A stretch of DNA of 64,000 nt from GCA-2709075 sp038146865 (GCA_038146865.1 JAYQSL010000001.1:124001-188000), one strand, 5' to 3'; positions 25,872 to 34,781 are shown, counted from the first letter of the stretch. Numbers and translations: made by a program. Notes: generated from the letters alone by a model not told the origin.

Positions 25872-26941
25872 ATGAAAACTTCAAAACTTCTTTCGACGAC
25901 ACCATGCTTGTGTCGGCTGCAGCGTTGATCGCCGCTGCACCAGCATCTGCGGCAAAGTTAAAGCTTGGCGGTTACTACGAGCAGTGGTTCGGTTGGGGGC
26001 AGACGGTACAGCTGCTCCAAATGAGCAATTTCGACGTCAAAAATGACGCTGAAATTTATTTTTCTTTCAAAGAAAAGCTCAGCAATGGAATGACCGTTGG
26101 TGGTCGCTTTGAAATGGAAGCCGGTAATGGTAACGATGGTCAGTCAGCGAATGGGTTTGACGAGACTTCAGTTTATCTCTCTGGTTCGTTTGGTAAAATC
26201 CAAATCGGTAACAATGACGTTGCAGCAGCTGGTGCTGGCGGCGTAAAGTTGTTGGTCCTGTTGGCATCATCAAAAGTGATGAGGTGACTGGATTCGGCCT
26301 CTGGACACAACTCAACATGATTTTGACAATGATCTAGGTATGGGTGACGCGCAGTTGATTCACTACACCACGCCAAAGATTAATGGTCTTCAGCTTTCCG
26401 CATCTTATGTACACGCCTGATAGCTCAGATGGCACAAATAGTGACATGGATGATCTCTGAAACCTCAGGGTTTAAAGAAGGTGTTTCTGGCCTCATTAAA
26501 TACAGCGGTAAATTTGGTGGATCCAAAGTCACTCTTGCTTTGGGTCGTTCCACCGTTGACAACAGCGGCTACGACAGAGAAGGCACCAATGCTAGCTTGA
26601 AGCTTGTACAAGGGCCATTCACAGTCACTGCTACCGTTGCAGATGAAGACATTTCCGCAACCCGGACTGATAAATTCACGGGCGCCGGTCTGATCTATAA
26701 GCTTGATAAAGCCAACAAGGTCAGTGCTGGTTACGGAAAAGGTAAGCGCACCAACACCGGTGGTTCTGATCTTGAGCAGACAGTCTACACATTCGGTGCC
26801 GAGCGCAATCTCGGCAAAGGTGTAAGCGTATCTGCTTCCGTCTTTAACAATGAGACCCAGAACCAATCTGGTACGAACGTTGATGACACTGGCTTCGCAG
26901 CTGGGATCAGGTTAAATTCTAAGAATTTTTATAATTCCTAG
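25872..26941 (+). pseudogene. outer-membrane porin gene with multiple frameshifts
   Basis: In pieces, a typical alphaproteobacterial porin is visible: a signal peptide (MKTSKLLSTT in frame one, MLVSAAALIAAAPASA in the next), then KLKLGGYYEQWFGW, FGKIQIGNND, GMGDAQLIHYTTPKINGLQLSASY, and GFKEGVSGLIKYSGKFGG. The frame changes near 25900, 26248, 26284, 26411 and 26455. A sixth lesion near the end seems to remove the stop expected after RLNF, so the terminal phenylalanine of outer-membrane barrels is lost. The first three are consistent with single-base deletions. It retains its own terminator. Either a decaying gene or a badly resolved sequence. Confidence 0.82.
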
Positions 26942-26948
26942 AGAAGGG

Positions 26949-26977
26949 TTGGGGGGCGTTTGCCCCCCAATTTTTTT
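26949..26977 (+). terminator. Rho-independent terminator of the porin gene
   Basis: A 9-bp GC-rich stem, TTGGGGGGC (26949-26957) with GCCCCCCAA (26962-26970), has a 4-base loop and is followed by seven T. It begins 8 bases after the last stop in the porin sequence and is a textbook intrinsic terminator. Confidence 0.93.
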
Positions 26978-26998
26978 GTCAATTTCATATAGGTTTTT

Positions 26999-27925
26999 TT
27001 AGTCTTTATCAGATTGGATTGAGACTTTTTCTGCCTTATATCTGAAATTTTCTAGATTTTCTTTGAACTGCTTTTTAAAGTCTGGATCCCTGGACAAATC
27101 TGTGACTTGTTTAGCCCACTTGCGGAGATAAAAATCTGAAGGATCTTGATCCCTTAAAACGCTCCGGATTGGGGTGCGGAAGAATTTTTCTCGCATCGCC
27201 ATTTCAAAGGCTAATGAAATAACGTCCATTCCTATCATCTCAACCAACCCGAAGGAAAGGTGAAGCGATTTGCCTTCAAGGCATGTGGCGTGGTGGAAGT
27301 AGCCCGAGGGGATATAGACAAGATCACCCGGTTCAAAGATAAAGTCTAAAAGAGGTGCGGGGCGTTCTTGAGCTGGGTTCATCTGTTTCCGGCTCAAAAA
27401 ATATGGGTGATTGATCGGATATTCAATTTTTGGTCAAATATCTGCCAGTGTTTATGACCCTCTACTTGGATGGCTAGGACATCGTGGACGTCGTAGTGGA
27501 CTGGGAAGGCCTGGTGACCTCTTTGAGAAAAATAGACATTGCAATCAATTTTCCCCGAGGTCCAGGCTCCGAAGATTTCTCTGATCTCCATAATACCCTG
27601 TGACAGCTCGCATACATCGTTTAGGACGACCGAGCTGCCCTGGCTCAGCGCGTCTTGGAGCTTGGAGGCATTGAGAAGATGTTTTGCCCCTTTCGCTGTT
27701 TGTTGGATTTGAAAAAGAGAATTTGGCGGGATCTGTTTATTGTCGATTAAAACTTGAAGTTTTTCTGTTCCAGATGCCTGTTTGATTAATGAGTGATTCA
27801 AATTCTTTAACCGAAAAATAATGGTTGATGTCAGAGATTGCATTCTTGCCAAGCCAAGGTTTTCGATTAGCTCGCGCTTCTTTCAGTTCATCCAAAAGAG
27901 TCTGATTTTTGATAAGATTATCCAC
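26999..27925 (-). pseudogene. JmjC/cupin-type 2-oxoglutarate oxygenase gene, two frameshifts
   Basis: Three pieces on the minus strand together form one cupin-4/JmjC-like protein of about 300 residues. The N-terminal piece (GTG 27925, ARANRKPWLGKNAISDINHYFSV) shifts near 27777-27792. The middle piece has HYDVHDVLAIQVEGHKHW, with a His-x-Asp iron-binding pattern. A second shift near 27415-27422 leads into DFIFEPGDLVYIPSGYFHHA, holding the distal His. Family members include ribosomal-protein hydroxylases, but the substrate here is unknown. Each shift is explained by one base. It lies next to the broken porin. Confidence 0.75.
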
Positions 27926-28053
27926 TCTGACCGTGCACCTTTGTTGGGATTTGCACCCTATTCTAGCTTAAAATCAAAAGCGCGACTATTTCTATAGTCA
28001 CAAATGATTTTTTGGTAAGTTAACCGAGCGCTTCTTTAAAAGGAGTTTTTCTC

Positions 28054-28752
28054 TTGGAAGATATTCAAACGGCACCACCTCCATGTGAAATTCCTAATCG
28101 GATTGCAAGAATATCAGAACAGATTGCTTCTATTGCTGTTAAGGCGGGAAGAGATCCTAAGGCAATAAGTCTAATGGCTGTATCCAAATATCACCCTGCT
28201 CAAGCGGTCAGGGAGGCTTTGAGCTGTGGTCATAGGTTATTCGGAGAAAACAGGGTCCAAGAGGCAGTCCAAAAATATCCTGAGCTGAAGGCTATTTATC
28301 CGGAGTTAACTATCCATCTAATAGGCCCACTTCAGACCAACAAGGTTCGTGAGGCAGTCGCTCTATTTGATGTGATTGAAACGCTTGATCGTCCTAAGCT
28401 CGCTCAAGCGCTTGCGAAAGAACGCGATCGGATCGGGCGATGTCCCGAGGTTTTTGTTCAGATCAATACGGGTCAGGAGCCACAAAAATCAGGGATAGAC
28501 CCCCTATTGGCAGATGAATTCATAGAAAAAGTAAGGGACGAGTTTCAATTGCCTCTTACGGGTTTAATGTGTATCCCCCCAGCTGATGAAGAGCCGGCAA
28601 TGCATTTTGCTTTACTTGCGGAGTGTGCGCGGCGTCATGGAATAACTAAATTAAGTATGGGCATGAGTGCTGACTTTGAAAAGGCAATTTGCTTGGGGGC
28701 GACAGAGATACGGTTAGGCACTTCTATCTTCGGGCCAAGACCAGCTAAATAA
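28054..28752 (+). CDS. YggS/PROSC family pyridoxal-phosphate homeostasis protein
   Basis: This 232-residue alanine-racemase-fold protein carries PLP on Lys45 in LMAVSKYHPAQAV. Other signatures are FGENRVQEA, HLIGPLQTNK and LSMGMSADFEKAI. The family buffers pyridoxal phosphate in the cytoplasm and affects amino acid balance. The start is TTG at 28054 with AAGGAG eight bases upstream. It precedes the response-regulator remnant by 39 bases. Confidence 0.93.
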   Translation: MEDIQTAPPPCEIPNRIARISEQIASIAVKAGRDPKAISLMAVSKYHPAQAVREALSCGHRLFGENRVQEAVQKYPELKAIYPELTIHLIGPLQTNKVREAVALFDVIETLDRPKLAQALAKERDRIGRCPEVFVQINTGQEPQKSGIDPLLADEFIEKVRDEFQLPLTGLMCIPPADEEPAMHFALLAECARRHGITKLSMGMSADFEKAICLGATEIRLGTSIFGPRPAK

Positions 28753-28791
28753 GAGAGCCCATATACTCATTAGGCCGGGGGGACAATTAAT

Positions 28792-29503
28792 TTGAGGACC
28801 GAAACTGCCAACGACTGGGTGCCGAGTATCCTCTTAATTTCCCAGGATCTCGATTTATCTGAAATTCTCTCTGAGCAGATAGAACGTCAACTCGGAGCGG
28901 AGGTATGCGACGGTGTTATCCAAAGATGCCGTGCAAGAGAGGATACGCCGAGCTGCTTTTGACATTATTTTAATTGACGAGGCGATTGAAGAAATTGGGA
29001 TAAGGGACTTTTGTGATTCGCTTTACCGATCCAATCAAGTTCATTCGATTATTCTGCTCGCGTCGGCGGCGCCGGACAGTCGAATCACGGTTCCCTTAGA
29101 GAGTGTTGTAGATGGTCATATTAGAAAGCCTTTCAAGTTGGCGTCGCTTATTGTCCTAATTAAGTCTCGGCTGAATCGCTTCTCGGTAACCCATACCCCA
29201 ACCTTTCAAATTGGACGGTTTGACTATTTTGCGTCTCGTTGGGTTTTGGTTGAGAGATCAACGAACCAGATTATTCGATTAACAGAGAAGGAAGCTGAAA
29301 TTTTGCAATACCTTGCAAATTCTTCAAGCGCTGTCGTTAGTCGTGATGAACTATTAATTGAGGTTTGGGGGTACAATTCTGGGGTAACCACACATACTGT
29401 TGAAACCCATATTTATCGACTTCGACAAAAGCTAGAGATAGATCCGACGAATGCTCAGTGTCTTGTAACAGCACCCGGCGGCTATCAACTCATAAATTCA
29501 TAA
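28792..29503 (+). pseudogene. OmpR-like response regulator gene, single frameshift
   Basis: The first part (TTG 28792 to about 28905) encodes a receiver-type opening, PSILLISQDLDLSEILSEQI. The rest is in the next frame: FDIILIDEAIEE with the likely phospho-acceptor Asp, the conserved Lys in RKPFKLASL, then a winged-helix output domain (LTEKEAEILQYLA, SRDELLIEVWGYNSGVTTHTVETHIYRLRQKLE). A one-base shift near 28900-28915 joins them. If the first in-frame start after the lesion (28913) is used, a 196-residue protein lacking the first receiver strand would be made. The receiver is divergent. No histidine kinase is adjacent. Confidence 0.72.
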
Positions 29504-29507
29504 AAAT

Positions 29508-30377
29508 TTAGGCGAGAATGCGCATTTTATTCCGAAGTGTGCCGATGCCATCGATTTCTGTTTCGCAAATATCGCCGTCAGTCATATAGCTTTTTGGATC
29601 CATACCCATGCCGACTCCTGGGGGAGTCCCTGTTGCAATAAGGTCTCCCGGTATCAAGGTCATGTATTGAGAGAGGTAAGAGACGAGGTATGCGACGGAG
29701 AAGATCATATTTCGCGTATTAGACTCCTGGCGGATCTCGCCATTTAAACGAAGTCTGAGATCAATATTCTGTGGATCAGATATCTCTTCACGCGTGACGA
29801 TCATTGGGCCCCAAGGGCAAAATGTATCGAGAGATTTGCCGAGGTCCCATTGTCCAGCCCCACCCCCGAGTTGGAGATCGCGCGCAGAGACGTCGTTAAC
29901 TACCGAGTAGCCAAAAACATGCTCCAAAGCTTGCTCTTGAGACACTCGGGAGGTCTCCTTGCCTATAATTACCCCCAATTCTACCTCATAATCGACCTCG
30001 GTGGTCACCTCAGTGCGCCAACAAACGTTATCGTTGGGTCCAGTGATAGTGTTTGTGTGTTTGGTAAATACAACAGGTTTTTCTGGGACCGCTAGACCAG
30101 ACTCATGGCAATGATCAATATAGTTAAGCCCAATCGCGACAATTTTGGCAGGTTTTTTAATCGGCGCACAAAGCTGTACATCCTGTAATCTTAGGCTCTT
30201 TCGGTTCTCTTGCGTGAGGGCTTGATTAACTTTGTGGAGTCCCTCCTCGCCTGCTTCGACTAGGGGTAATAGGTCGTCCGGATTATTAAAGAGGTCCCCG
30301 ATATCAATGATTTCATCGCCTTGGACCGCTCCAATGCTCGTTTTTTCCTCTTTTTTGTAGGTAATGAATTTTGACAT
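29508..30377 (-). CDS. fumarylacetoacetate hydrolase (FAH) family protein
   Basis: This 289-residue FAH-fold enzyme has a C-terminal catalytic domain with GLNYIDHCHESG and the metal-binding acidic residues in TEVDYEVELGVIIGKE, followed by GYSVVNDVSARDLQ and GDLIATGTPPGVG. Members hydrolyse or decarboxylate acylpyruvates and 2-keto acids in aromatic breakdown; the exact substrate cannot be assigned. It converges on the response-regulator gene, 4 bases apart. Confidence 0.9.
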   Translation of the reverse strand: MSKFITYKKEEKTSIGAVQGDEIIDIGDLFNNPDDLLPLVEAGEEGLHKVNQALTQENRKSLRLQDVQLCAPIKKPAKIVAIGLNYIDHCHESGLAVPEKPVVFTKHTNTITGPNDNVCWRTEVTTEVDYEVELGVIIGKETSRVSQEQALEHVFGYSVVNDVSARDLQLGGGAGQWDLGKSLDTFCPWGPMIVTREEISDPQNIDLRLRLNGEIRQESNTRNMIFSVAYLVSYLSQYMTLIPGDLIATGTPPGVGMGMDPKSYMTDGDICETEIDGIGTLRNKMRILA

Positions 30378-30547
30378 TTTGTTTTCCTATCTTTTAACAG
30401 GTGATTTGGAAATAGAACCACGATATGCATCGAAGATTTCTTGCTAGCAGCTGTTACTTTTTAGAATTTTTCTCTCCTAGGGTCGCTCTTATATAAAAAA
30501 TCAACTTAGAGATATTTGATTCTTTTGATTAGCAATCTCACCAAACC

Positions 30548-31132
30548 TTATTTTTCAAGGCTGACATTAAATCTATCTATCTCCACACCCTCAATTTTGT
30601 CGTAGGTGAAAATATGAACACTAGCCCAATCCATTGCAAAGGGCGGGGGGCCAATCATCTCCCATCCTGTTGCAAGTGAGAGAGCAGCACGGATGATACC
30701 TTGGTGTGCGACAGCCCCGAAGGGCTCCCCCAGGGTTGCGATACTTTCAATCCATCTCGAAACTCTGGCACGCACCTCTCGAGGGGATTCGCCTCCTGGG
30801 GGGCGCATATCAATGCCTTGCGTTGACCTGGTTCGGAACGAGTCGCCAAATTCCGCTTCGATTTCAGCTCTTGTCTTGCCCTCCCAGTCTCCCCAATGCA
30901 TTTCGACAATATCGGGGGCGGGGTCGGTTTTCAGCCCTAAGATGGCCGCTGTTTGCTGCGCTCTCGTCATCGGGCTTGCATACCATTTCCAAGTGGTAAA
31001 TTCGGTTGGAACCTGCCAACACCCCACTTTCGTTTTTCCTTCCTTGCTCAATGGAATGTCACTTTGACCTTGCAGCCTATGTTGCTCGTTCCATTCTGTA
31101 GGGCCATGACGAATAAGTGCGAACGGTGTCAA
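30548..31132 (-). CDS. histidine phosphatase family protein
   Basis: This 194-residue phosphoglycerate-mutase-like phosphatase has the N-terminal RHGPTEWNEQHRLQGQSDIPLS active-site region with its phospho-accepting His in RHG, and the second histidine in AVAHQGIIRA. CobC, GpmB and related proteins share this fold; the substrate is undetermined. It is a single gene with about 150-base gaps on both sides in which I see no other gene. Confidence 0.88.
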   Translation of the reverse strand: MTPFALIRHGPTEWNEQHRLQGQSDIPLSKEGKTKVGCWQVPTEFTTWKWYASPMTRAQQTAAILGLKTDPAPDIVEMHWGDWEGKTRAEIEAEFGDSFRTRSTQGIDMRPPGGESPREVRARVSRWIESIATLGEPFGAVAHQGIIRAALSLATGWEMIGPPPFAMDWASVHIFTYDKIEGVEIDRFNVSLEK

Positions 31133-31229
31133 AAAGAGGCCCTCCCTTAAAAAAATCTAACGGGAGGATTACCTTTTTTTGAAAACGAATGCAATTAACG
31201 TTGGTTCGGTTTGAAAGATAGAAAGTGCG

Positions 31230-31263
31230 ATTGGGGTGTCGCTGTAATTACCGGCACCCCAAT
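31230..31263 (-). terminator. probable terminator of hsp20
   Basis: ATTGGGGTG (31230-31238) and CACCCCAAT (31255-31263) form a perfect 9-bp stem 22 bases after the hsp20 stop on the minus strand. The following U-tract is weak (CGCACTTTC), so termination is inferred mainly from stem strength and position. Confidence 0.55.
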
Positions 31264-31285
31264 GCAGACCTCTTTTTTATTTCTA

Positions 31286-31744
31286 TTACGCCGCTTCAAT
31301 GATACGGGTTTTCGGGCTACTGCTTATCTCTATCTTTCTTGGCTTGAGTTCTTCGGGAATTTCACGAACTAACTCGACATTCAGCAATCCGTTGGAGAGA
31401 TTAGCACCCGTAATTTTAATGTGGTCTGCCAGTTGAAAGCTGCGTTTAAAAGCGCGTCCCGCAATACCTCGGTGAAGGAATATATTCTCACTATTTTCTT
31501 CATTAGGTTTGACGCGCCCCTCTATAACGAGATTGCCGTCGTGGCTAATAATTTCGAGTTCTTCTTCTGAAAAACCCGCTACCGCGAGCGTTATGCAGTA
31601 AGCGTTCTCACCAGTCTTTTGTATATTGTAGGGTGGGTACGACTCCGTGACATCATTCTGGCGCATAGCTGCATCCATGATGTTGGTCAGGCGATCGAAG
31701 CCAATTGTTGATCGAAACAATGGTGAAAAGTCATATGTACGCAT
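31286..31744 (-). CDS. small heat-shock protein Hsp20 (IbpA type)
   Basis: This 152-residue alpha-crystallin-domain chaperone binds unfolding proteins during heat stress. The N-terminal FSPLFRSTIGFDRL is typical of IbpA-like proteins; the alpha-crystallin domain spans about 38-135 and includes LAVAGFSEEELEI and the family's RGIAGRAFKRSFQLADHI. The gene has its own RpoH-type promoter, a ROSE-like leader that would mask its AGGAGG, and a hairpin after the stop, so it is probably a monocistronic heat-induced unit. Confidence 0.95.
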   Translation of the reverse strand: MRTYDFSPLFRSTIGFDRLTNIMDAAMRQNDVTESYPPYNIQKTGENAYCITLAVAGFSEEELEIISHDGNLVIEGRVKPNEENSENIFLHRGIAGRAFKRSFQLADHIKITGANLSNGLLNVELVREIPEELKPRKIEISSSPKTRIIEAA

Positions 31745-31746
31745 GA

Positions 31747-31797
31747 GATATCCTCCTTAAAGCAATATCGTTTATGCCTGCCTATATTCGGCCAGGC
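31747..31797 (-). ncRNA. ROSE-like RNA thermometer in hsp20 5' UTR
   Basis: On the minus strand, GATAT and ATATC (31765-31769 and 31747-31751) enclose UUGCU and the ribosome-binding AGGAGG, 3 bases before the ATG. UYGCU facing the Shine-Dalgarno is the ROSE hallmark. A stronger upstream hairpin, GCCU-(G)-GCC paired with GGC-AGGC, lies at 31776-31797. ROSE elements melt with heat and expose the ribosome-binding site of small heat-shock genes in alphaproteobacteria. Thermal behaviour here is inferred. Confidence 0.72.
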
Positions 31798-31838
31798 TGG
31801 TTAAGTTAATATAGGACCCATTCAGGCGTCCTAATTTA

Positions 31839-31867
31839 TAAGTGGGGAAGGGTAGTTGCGTTTCAAG
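31839..31867 (-). promoter_or_regulatory. RpoH (sigma-32) promoter of hsp20
   Basis: On the minus strand, CTTGAAA (31867-31861) is followed after 13 bases by CCCCACTTA (31847-31839), matching the heat-shock consensus CTTGAAA-N13-17-CCCCATNT with one mismatch. It lies about 95 bases upstream of the hsp20 ATG and just before the ROSE-like leader. Confidence 0.85.
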
Positions 31868-31891
31868 AGTTGGCCAAAAAATATAGAAAAT

Positions 31892-32677
31892 TTATTCCTC
31901 TATATCGACCACCACCGGAACATGATCAGACGGCTTCTGCCAACCCCGTGCCTCCATGAAAACTTGGGTTGCCGTGAGATTGGCGCCAAGGTCTTGTGTG
32001 ACCCAAATATGATCTAGTCGCCTCCCTCGATTGCTCCCTGGCCATGTTCTATTTCGATAGCTCCACCATGAAAAAAGGCGTTCGTCTTTCGGTACAAATT
32101 TTCTAACGGCATCAATCCAATCATGCGATTGCATTACATTATCTAGTGCTTCGACTTCCACTGGGGTGTGACTTACGACATCTAAAAGCTGTTTATGGGA
32201 CCATACATCTGTCTCGAGCGGTGCAATATTTAAATCGCCAACGAGAATGCGCTTAGCGGGCACTATCGATGGGAACCATTCTTTCATTTCTTTTAGAAAA
32301 TCAAGCTTATGTTTGAACTTTGCGTTTGTGTTCGGATCTGGTGTGTCCCCCCCGGCTGGAACATAAAAATTATGCAGTTCTGTGCCGCCTGGGAGTTCTA
32401 CTGAAATATGCCGACAGTCATCCTTGCCACACCAGTTTTTAGTGTGCGAAGCACTTAGAGGGATTTTTGATAGTATTGCAACCCCGTTATAGCTCTTCAT
32501 TCCCGTGAAATGGAGGTGAGGAAAACCGATATTTCTAACTTCCTCCTCAGGGAACAAGTCGTCCGGTACTTTTGTTTCCTGTAAACAGACAACATCCGGA
32601 TTAAGCCGTTCGCAAACGCGTTGTAAGTGCGGCAATCTAATGCGAAGAGAGTTTATGTTCCACGTTAATATGCGCAT
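31892..32677 (-). CDS. xth: exodeoxyribonuclease III
   Basis: This AP endonuclease/3'-5' exonuclease acts in base-excision repair. The 261-residue protein starts at ATG 32677 with MRILTWNINSLRIRL. It carries the catalytic Glu in CLQETKVPD, the conserved VGDLNIAPLETDVW and the C-terminal SDHVPVVVDIE. The frame stays open 43 codons further upstream, but that extension is not family-like and is rejected. Proximity to ftsK and lolA is common in alphaproteobacteria. Confidence 0.95.
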   Translation of the reverse strand: MRILTWNINSLRIRLPHLQRVCERLNPDVVCLQETKVPDDLFPEEEVRNIGFPHLHFTGMKSYNGVAILSKIPLSASHTKNWCGKDDCRHISVELPGGTELHNFYVPAGGDTPDPNTNAKFKHKLDFLKEMKEWFPSIVPAKRILVGDLNIAPLETDVWSHKQLLDVVSHTPVEVEALDNVMQSHDWIDAVRKFVPKDERLFSWWSYRNRTWPGSNRGRRLDHIWVTQDLGANLTATQVFMEARGWQKPSDHVPVVVDIEE

Positions 32678-33023
32678 CTGAGATCTATTATAACAGTTTT
32701 CTCGAATACAGGACTTATAATTTTGGTTTTTTGCTGAAATCTCAAAGTTTTGGGGTGCCACATAAATAAAAGTTTTTGTTTCAGTTGGCCAATAAAATTG
32801 GAACAATCACCGGGAATTGTTTGCCGCAAGATTGCCACCTATGAGTATCAAGGCGTATCAGATCCGTTCTGAGACAACGGCTAATTGTGTCACCTGGTCC
32901 ACAGAGCAAATGTGCTTTTGTCCCCCTTGCTCCTGCTAAGTGAATGAGTGTTGTGCACACGTTCACGACGCAGCCCAAATTTTCTGTGAGGGATGGTTTT
33001 TAATGGATATGGATATTGAAGGT
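32678..33023 (-). pseudogene. gene-free gap with possible glycosyltransferase fragment
   Basis: In this 346-base gap, the minus-strand frame 32781-32978 contains VVNVCTTLIHLAGARGTKAHL. This resembles the conserved stretch near the C-terminus of TPR-linked or GT9/GT41-like glycosyltransferases (V-S-x-C-T-x-x-x-HLAGA-x-G). No complete domain is present, nor is there a start or plausible ending, so it would be a decayed remnant. The similarity is by eye only. Confidence 0.3.
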
Positions 33024-33902
33024 TCAGAATTTAAGGTTGCTGTCCAAGATCTTGGTTCCGATTAAAGATAGTATCACACATGTTGCGCCGATCAGTTGCA
33101 AGGGGCTTAGGATTTGCCCTAGCACAATAAAGCCGAGTGCAATGCTCCCTATGGGTTCTAAATTCATTATTACAGAGGCACGGACCGCGCCAATGCATGA
33201 AATCCCATAAAAAAATGCAGTGACACCAATCATGTAAAAAATAGGCACGCTAAAATAACTGACCCAACCCCAGGTGTTTTGAGGAAGGCCTGCGTCCCCA
33301 ACGATGATAAATGCAATTACAAAAATCAGCGCGGAGGCGATATGCATATGAAGTGTAACGGATAGGGAGTTTTGCGGGGTGAGAACGCGTGAGCTCAACA
33401 GGGCGTTAGCGGCCATCAAGAGAGATGCTGCCGCAGCAAAGAGCAGTCCAAAAAGGTTCGAGTTGTCACCTGTTACTTCCAGGGCGATAACTAAGCCCGT
33501 AAATCCGCCAATCAATCCCAGTAAAAGCCCCCTGGTCAGCCTTTCTTGGCCGGTAATCCAAGCATAAAGCCCGGTAAGAAGGGGATAAAAATAGAAAACC
33601 AGGATTGCGAAGCCGACTGCAATTTTATCAAAAGCCGATAAAAGGCAGTATGCCATTAGACCGTTTAATACACCGAGACCGAGAGCAAAATTTCTATCAT
33701 GCCTGGGGAGGGCAATTTGGCGGCCGCACCATGTCATAAATAGGAACAAGGCAATGAGGGTGATGATCATTCTACCCGTGATTAAAGACAAGGGGCTTGC
33801 CCCTGCCTCAAAGGAGACAGCCGCAAATACATTGTTTCCTGCTAAAGAGAGAGCCCCGATCGCAACAATCAGGTATCCAAAAAATGAGTCGGCCTGTTTC
33901 AT
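33024..33902 (-). CDS. EamA/DMT family transporter
   Basis: This 292-residue integral membrane protein shows about ten hydrophobic segments arranged as two EamA repeats, typical of drug/metabolite transporters such as RhaT- and YdcZ-like exporters. Repeat one includes SLITGRMIITLIALFLF. Repeat two includes the GAVRASVIMNLEPIGSIALGFIVLGQ stretch in pieces characteristic of the family. The substrate is unknown. It lies between xth and the glutamine-amidotransferase-like gene on the same strand. Confidence 0.88.
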   Translation of the reverse strand: MKQADSFFGYLIVAIGALSLAGNNVFAAVSFEAGASPLSLITGRMIITLIALFLFMTWCGRQIALPRHDRNFALGLGVLNGLMAYCLLSAFDKIAVGFAILVFYFYPLLTGLYAWITGQERLTRGLLLGLIGGFTGLVIALEVTGDNSNLFGLLFAAAASLLMAANALLSSRVLTPQNSLSVTLHMHIASALIFVIAFIIVGDAGLPQNTWGWVSYFSVPIFYMIGVTAFFYGISCIGAVRASVIMNLEPIGSIALGFIVLGQILSPLQLIGATCVILSLIGTKILDSNLKF

Positions 33903-33963
33903 TTACTAAACTGTGATCTATACCGAAAAATTCGGTTTTTTATGCTGCGAGCGATCAAATATC

Positions 33964-34737
33964 CTATGTTGTCTCTTCTGAGTGTTTGCGGGCCGCATTT
34001 CCGAAAGCTCGAAAAAGCTTATCTGAGAGCTCGTGATAATGAGGGTGATATTCGGCATGCCATTGGACCCCTACCGTAAAGGTTCCAGAGTCATTGAGCG
34101 ATATACCTTCAACGACACCGTCTTCAGAGACCGCGTCAACTGTGACTCCAGGAGCGACCTTGTCCACCCCTTGGGCATGAAGCGAGTTGGTCATGACTTG
34201 CGAATCGCCTAAAAGCTTGTGAAAGATTCCATTTTCAACCAAGTCAACACGGTGGCGAAGGGCAAATCGCTCTTCTCGGGTTGGAAGAGCCCGATTCATC
34301 CTATGGTCATTTTTACCAGGGAGTTCATGTATTCGATAATGCAGGGATCCGCCAAGGGCTACATTTATTTCCTGATGGCCCCTGCAAATTCCAAAAACTG
34401 GAATGGTATTGTCAACACACCCTCGAATTAGTGGTAAAACAGTATTGTCGCGCTCAGGGTCGATTTTTTCATCGGGAGGGAAAGGGGGGCCTCCGTAATG
34501 ATGGGGTTCAATATTGGCCGCACCTCCCGTTAGCAGCAAGCCATCGATTATACCCAGGACGTCACGGATAAAACCCTTTTCGCGTAAGGCCGGGATCATC
34601 AGAGGCACACCTCCGCATAATTCAATGGCAGTTAGAGCATACTTATGGGAGGCTGAGTGATTTCCCGACGACATCTCATTTGGTTGGATAAAATTAGCGG
34701 GAATACCGATTACTGGTTTTGCCTGTGAGGACACCAT
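33964..34737 (-). CDS. gamma-glutamyl-gamma-aminobutyrate hydrolase-like class I glutamine amidotransferase
   Basis: The 257-residue protein has the glutaminase nucleophile Cys118 in VFGICRGHQEINVALGG and the C-terminal His/Glu pair in GVQWHAEYHP. The N-terminal KPVIGIPANF and the LLLTGGAANIEPHHY segment are typical of PuuD-type peptidase C26 enzymes, which release GABA from gamma-glutamyl-GABA. Other substrates are possible since no other putrescine genes are adjacent. Confidence 0.88.
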   Translation of the reverse strand: MVSSQAKPVIGIPANFIQPNEMSSGNHSASHKYALTAIELCGGVPLMIPALREKGFIRDVLGIIDGLLLTGGAANIEPHHYGGPPFPPDEKIDPERDNTVLPLIRGCVDNTIPVFGICRGHQEINVALGGSLHYRIHELPGKNDHRMNRALPTREERFALRHRVDLVENGIFHKLLGDSQVMTNSLHAQGVDKVAPGVTVDAVSEDGVVEGISLNDSGTFTVGVQWHAEYHPHYHELSDKLFRAFGNAARKHSEETT

Positions 34738-34781
34738 ACTACATCGCTATCATGCCTGACGGCCGCTAGCAAGATAGACAT

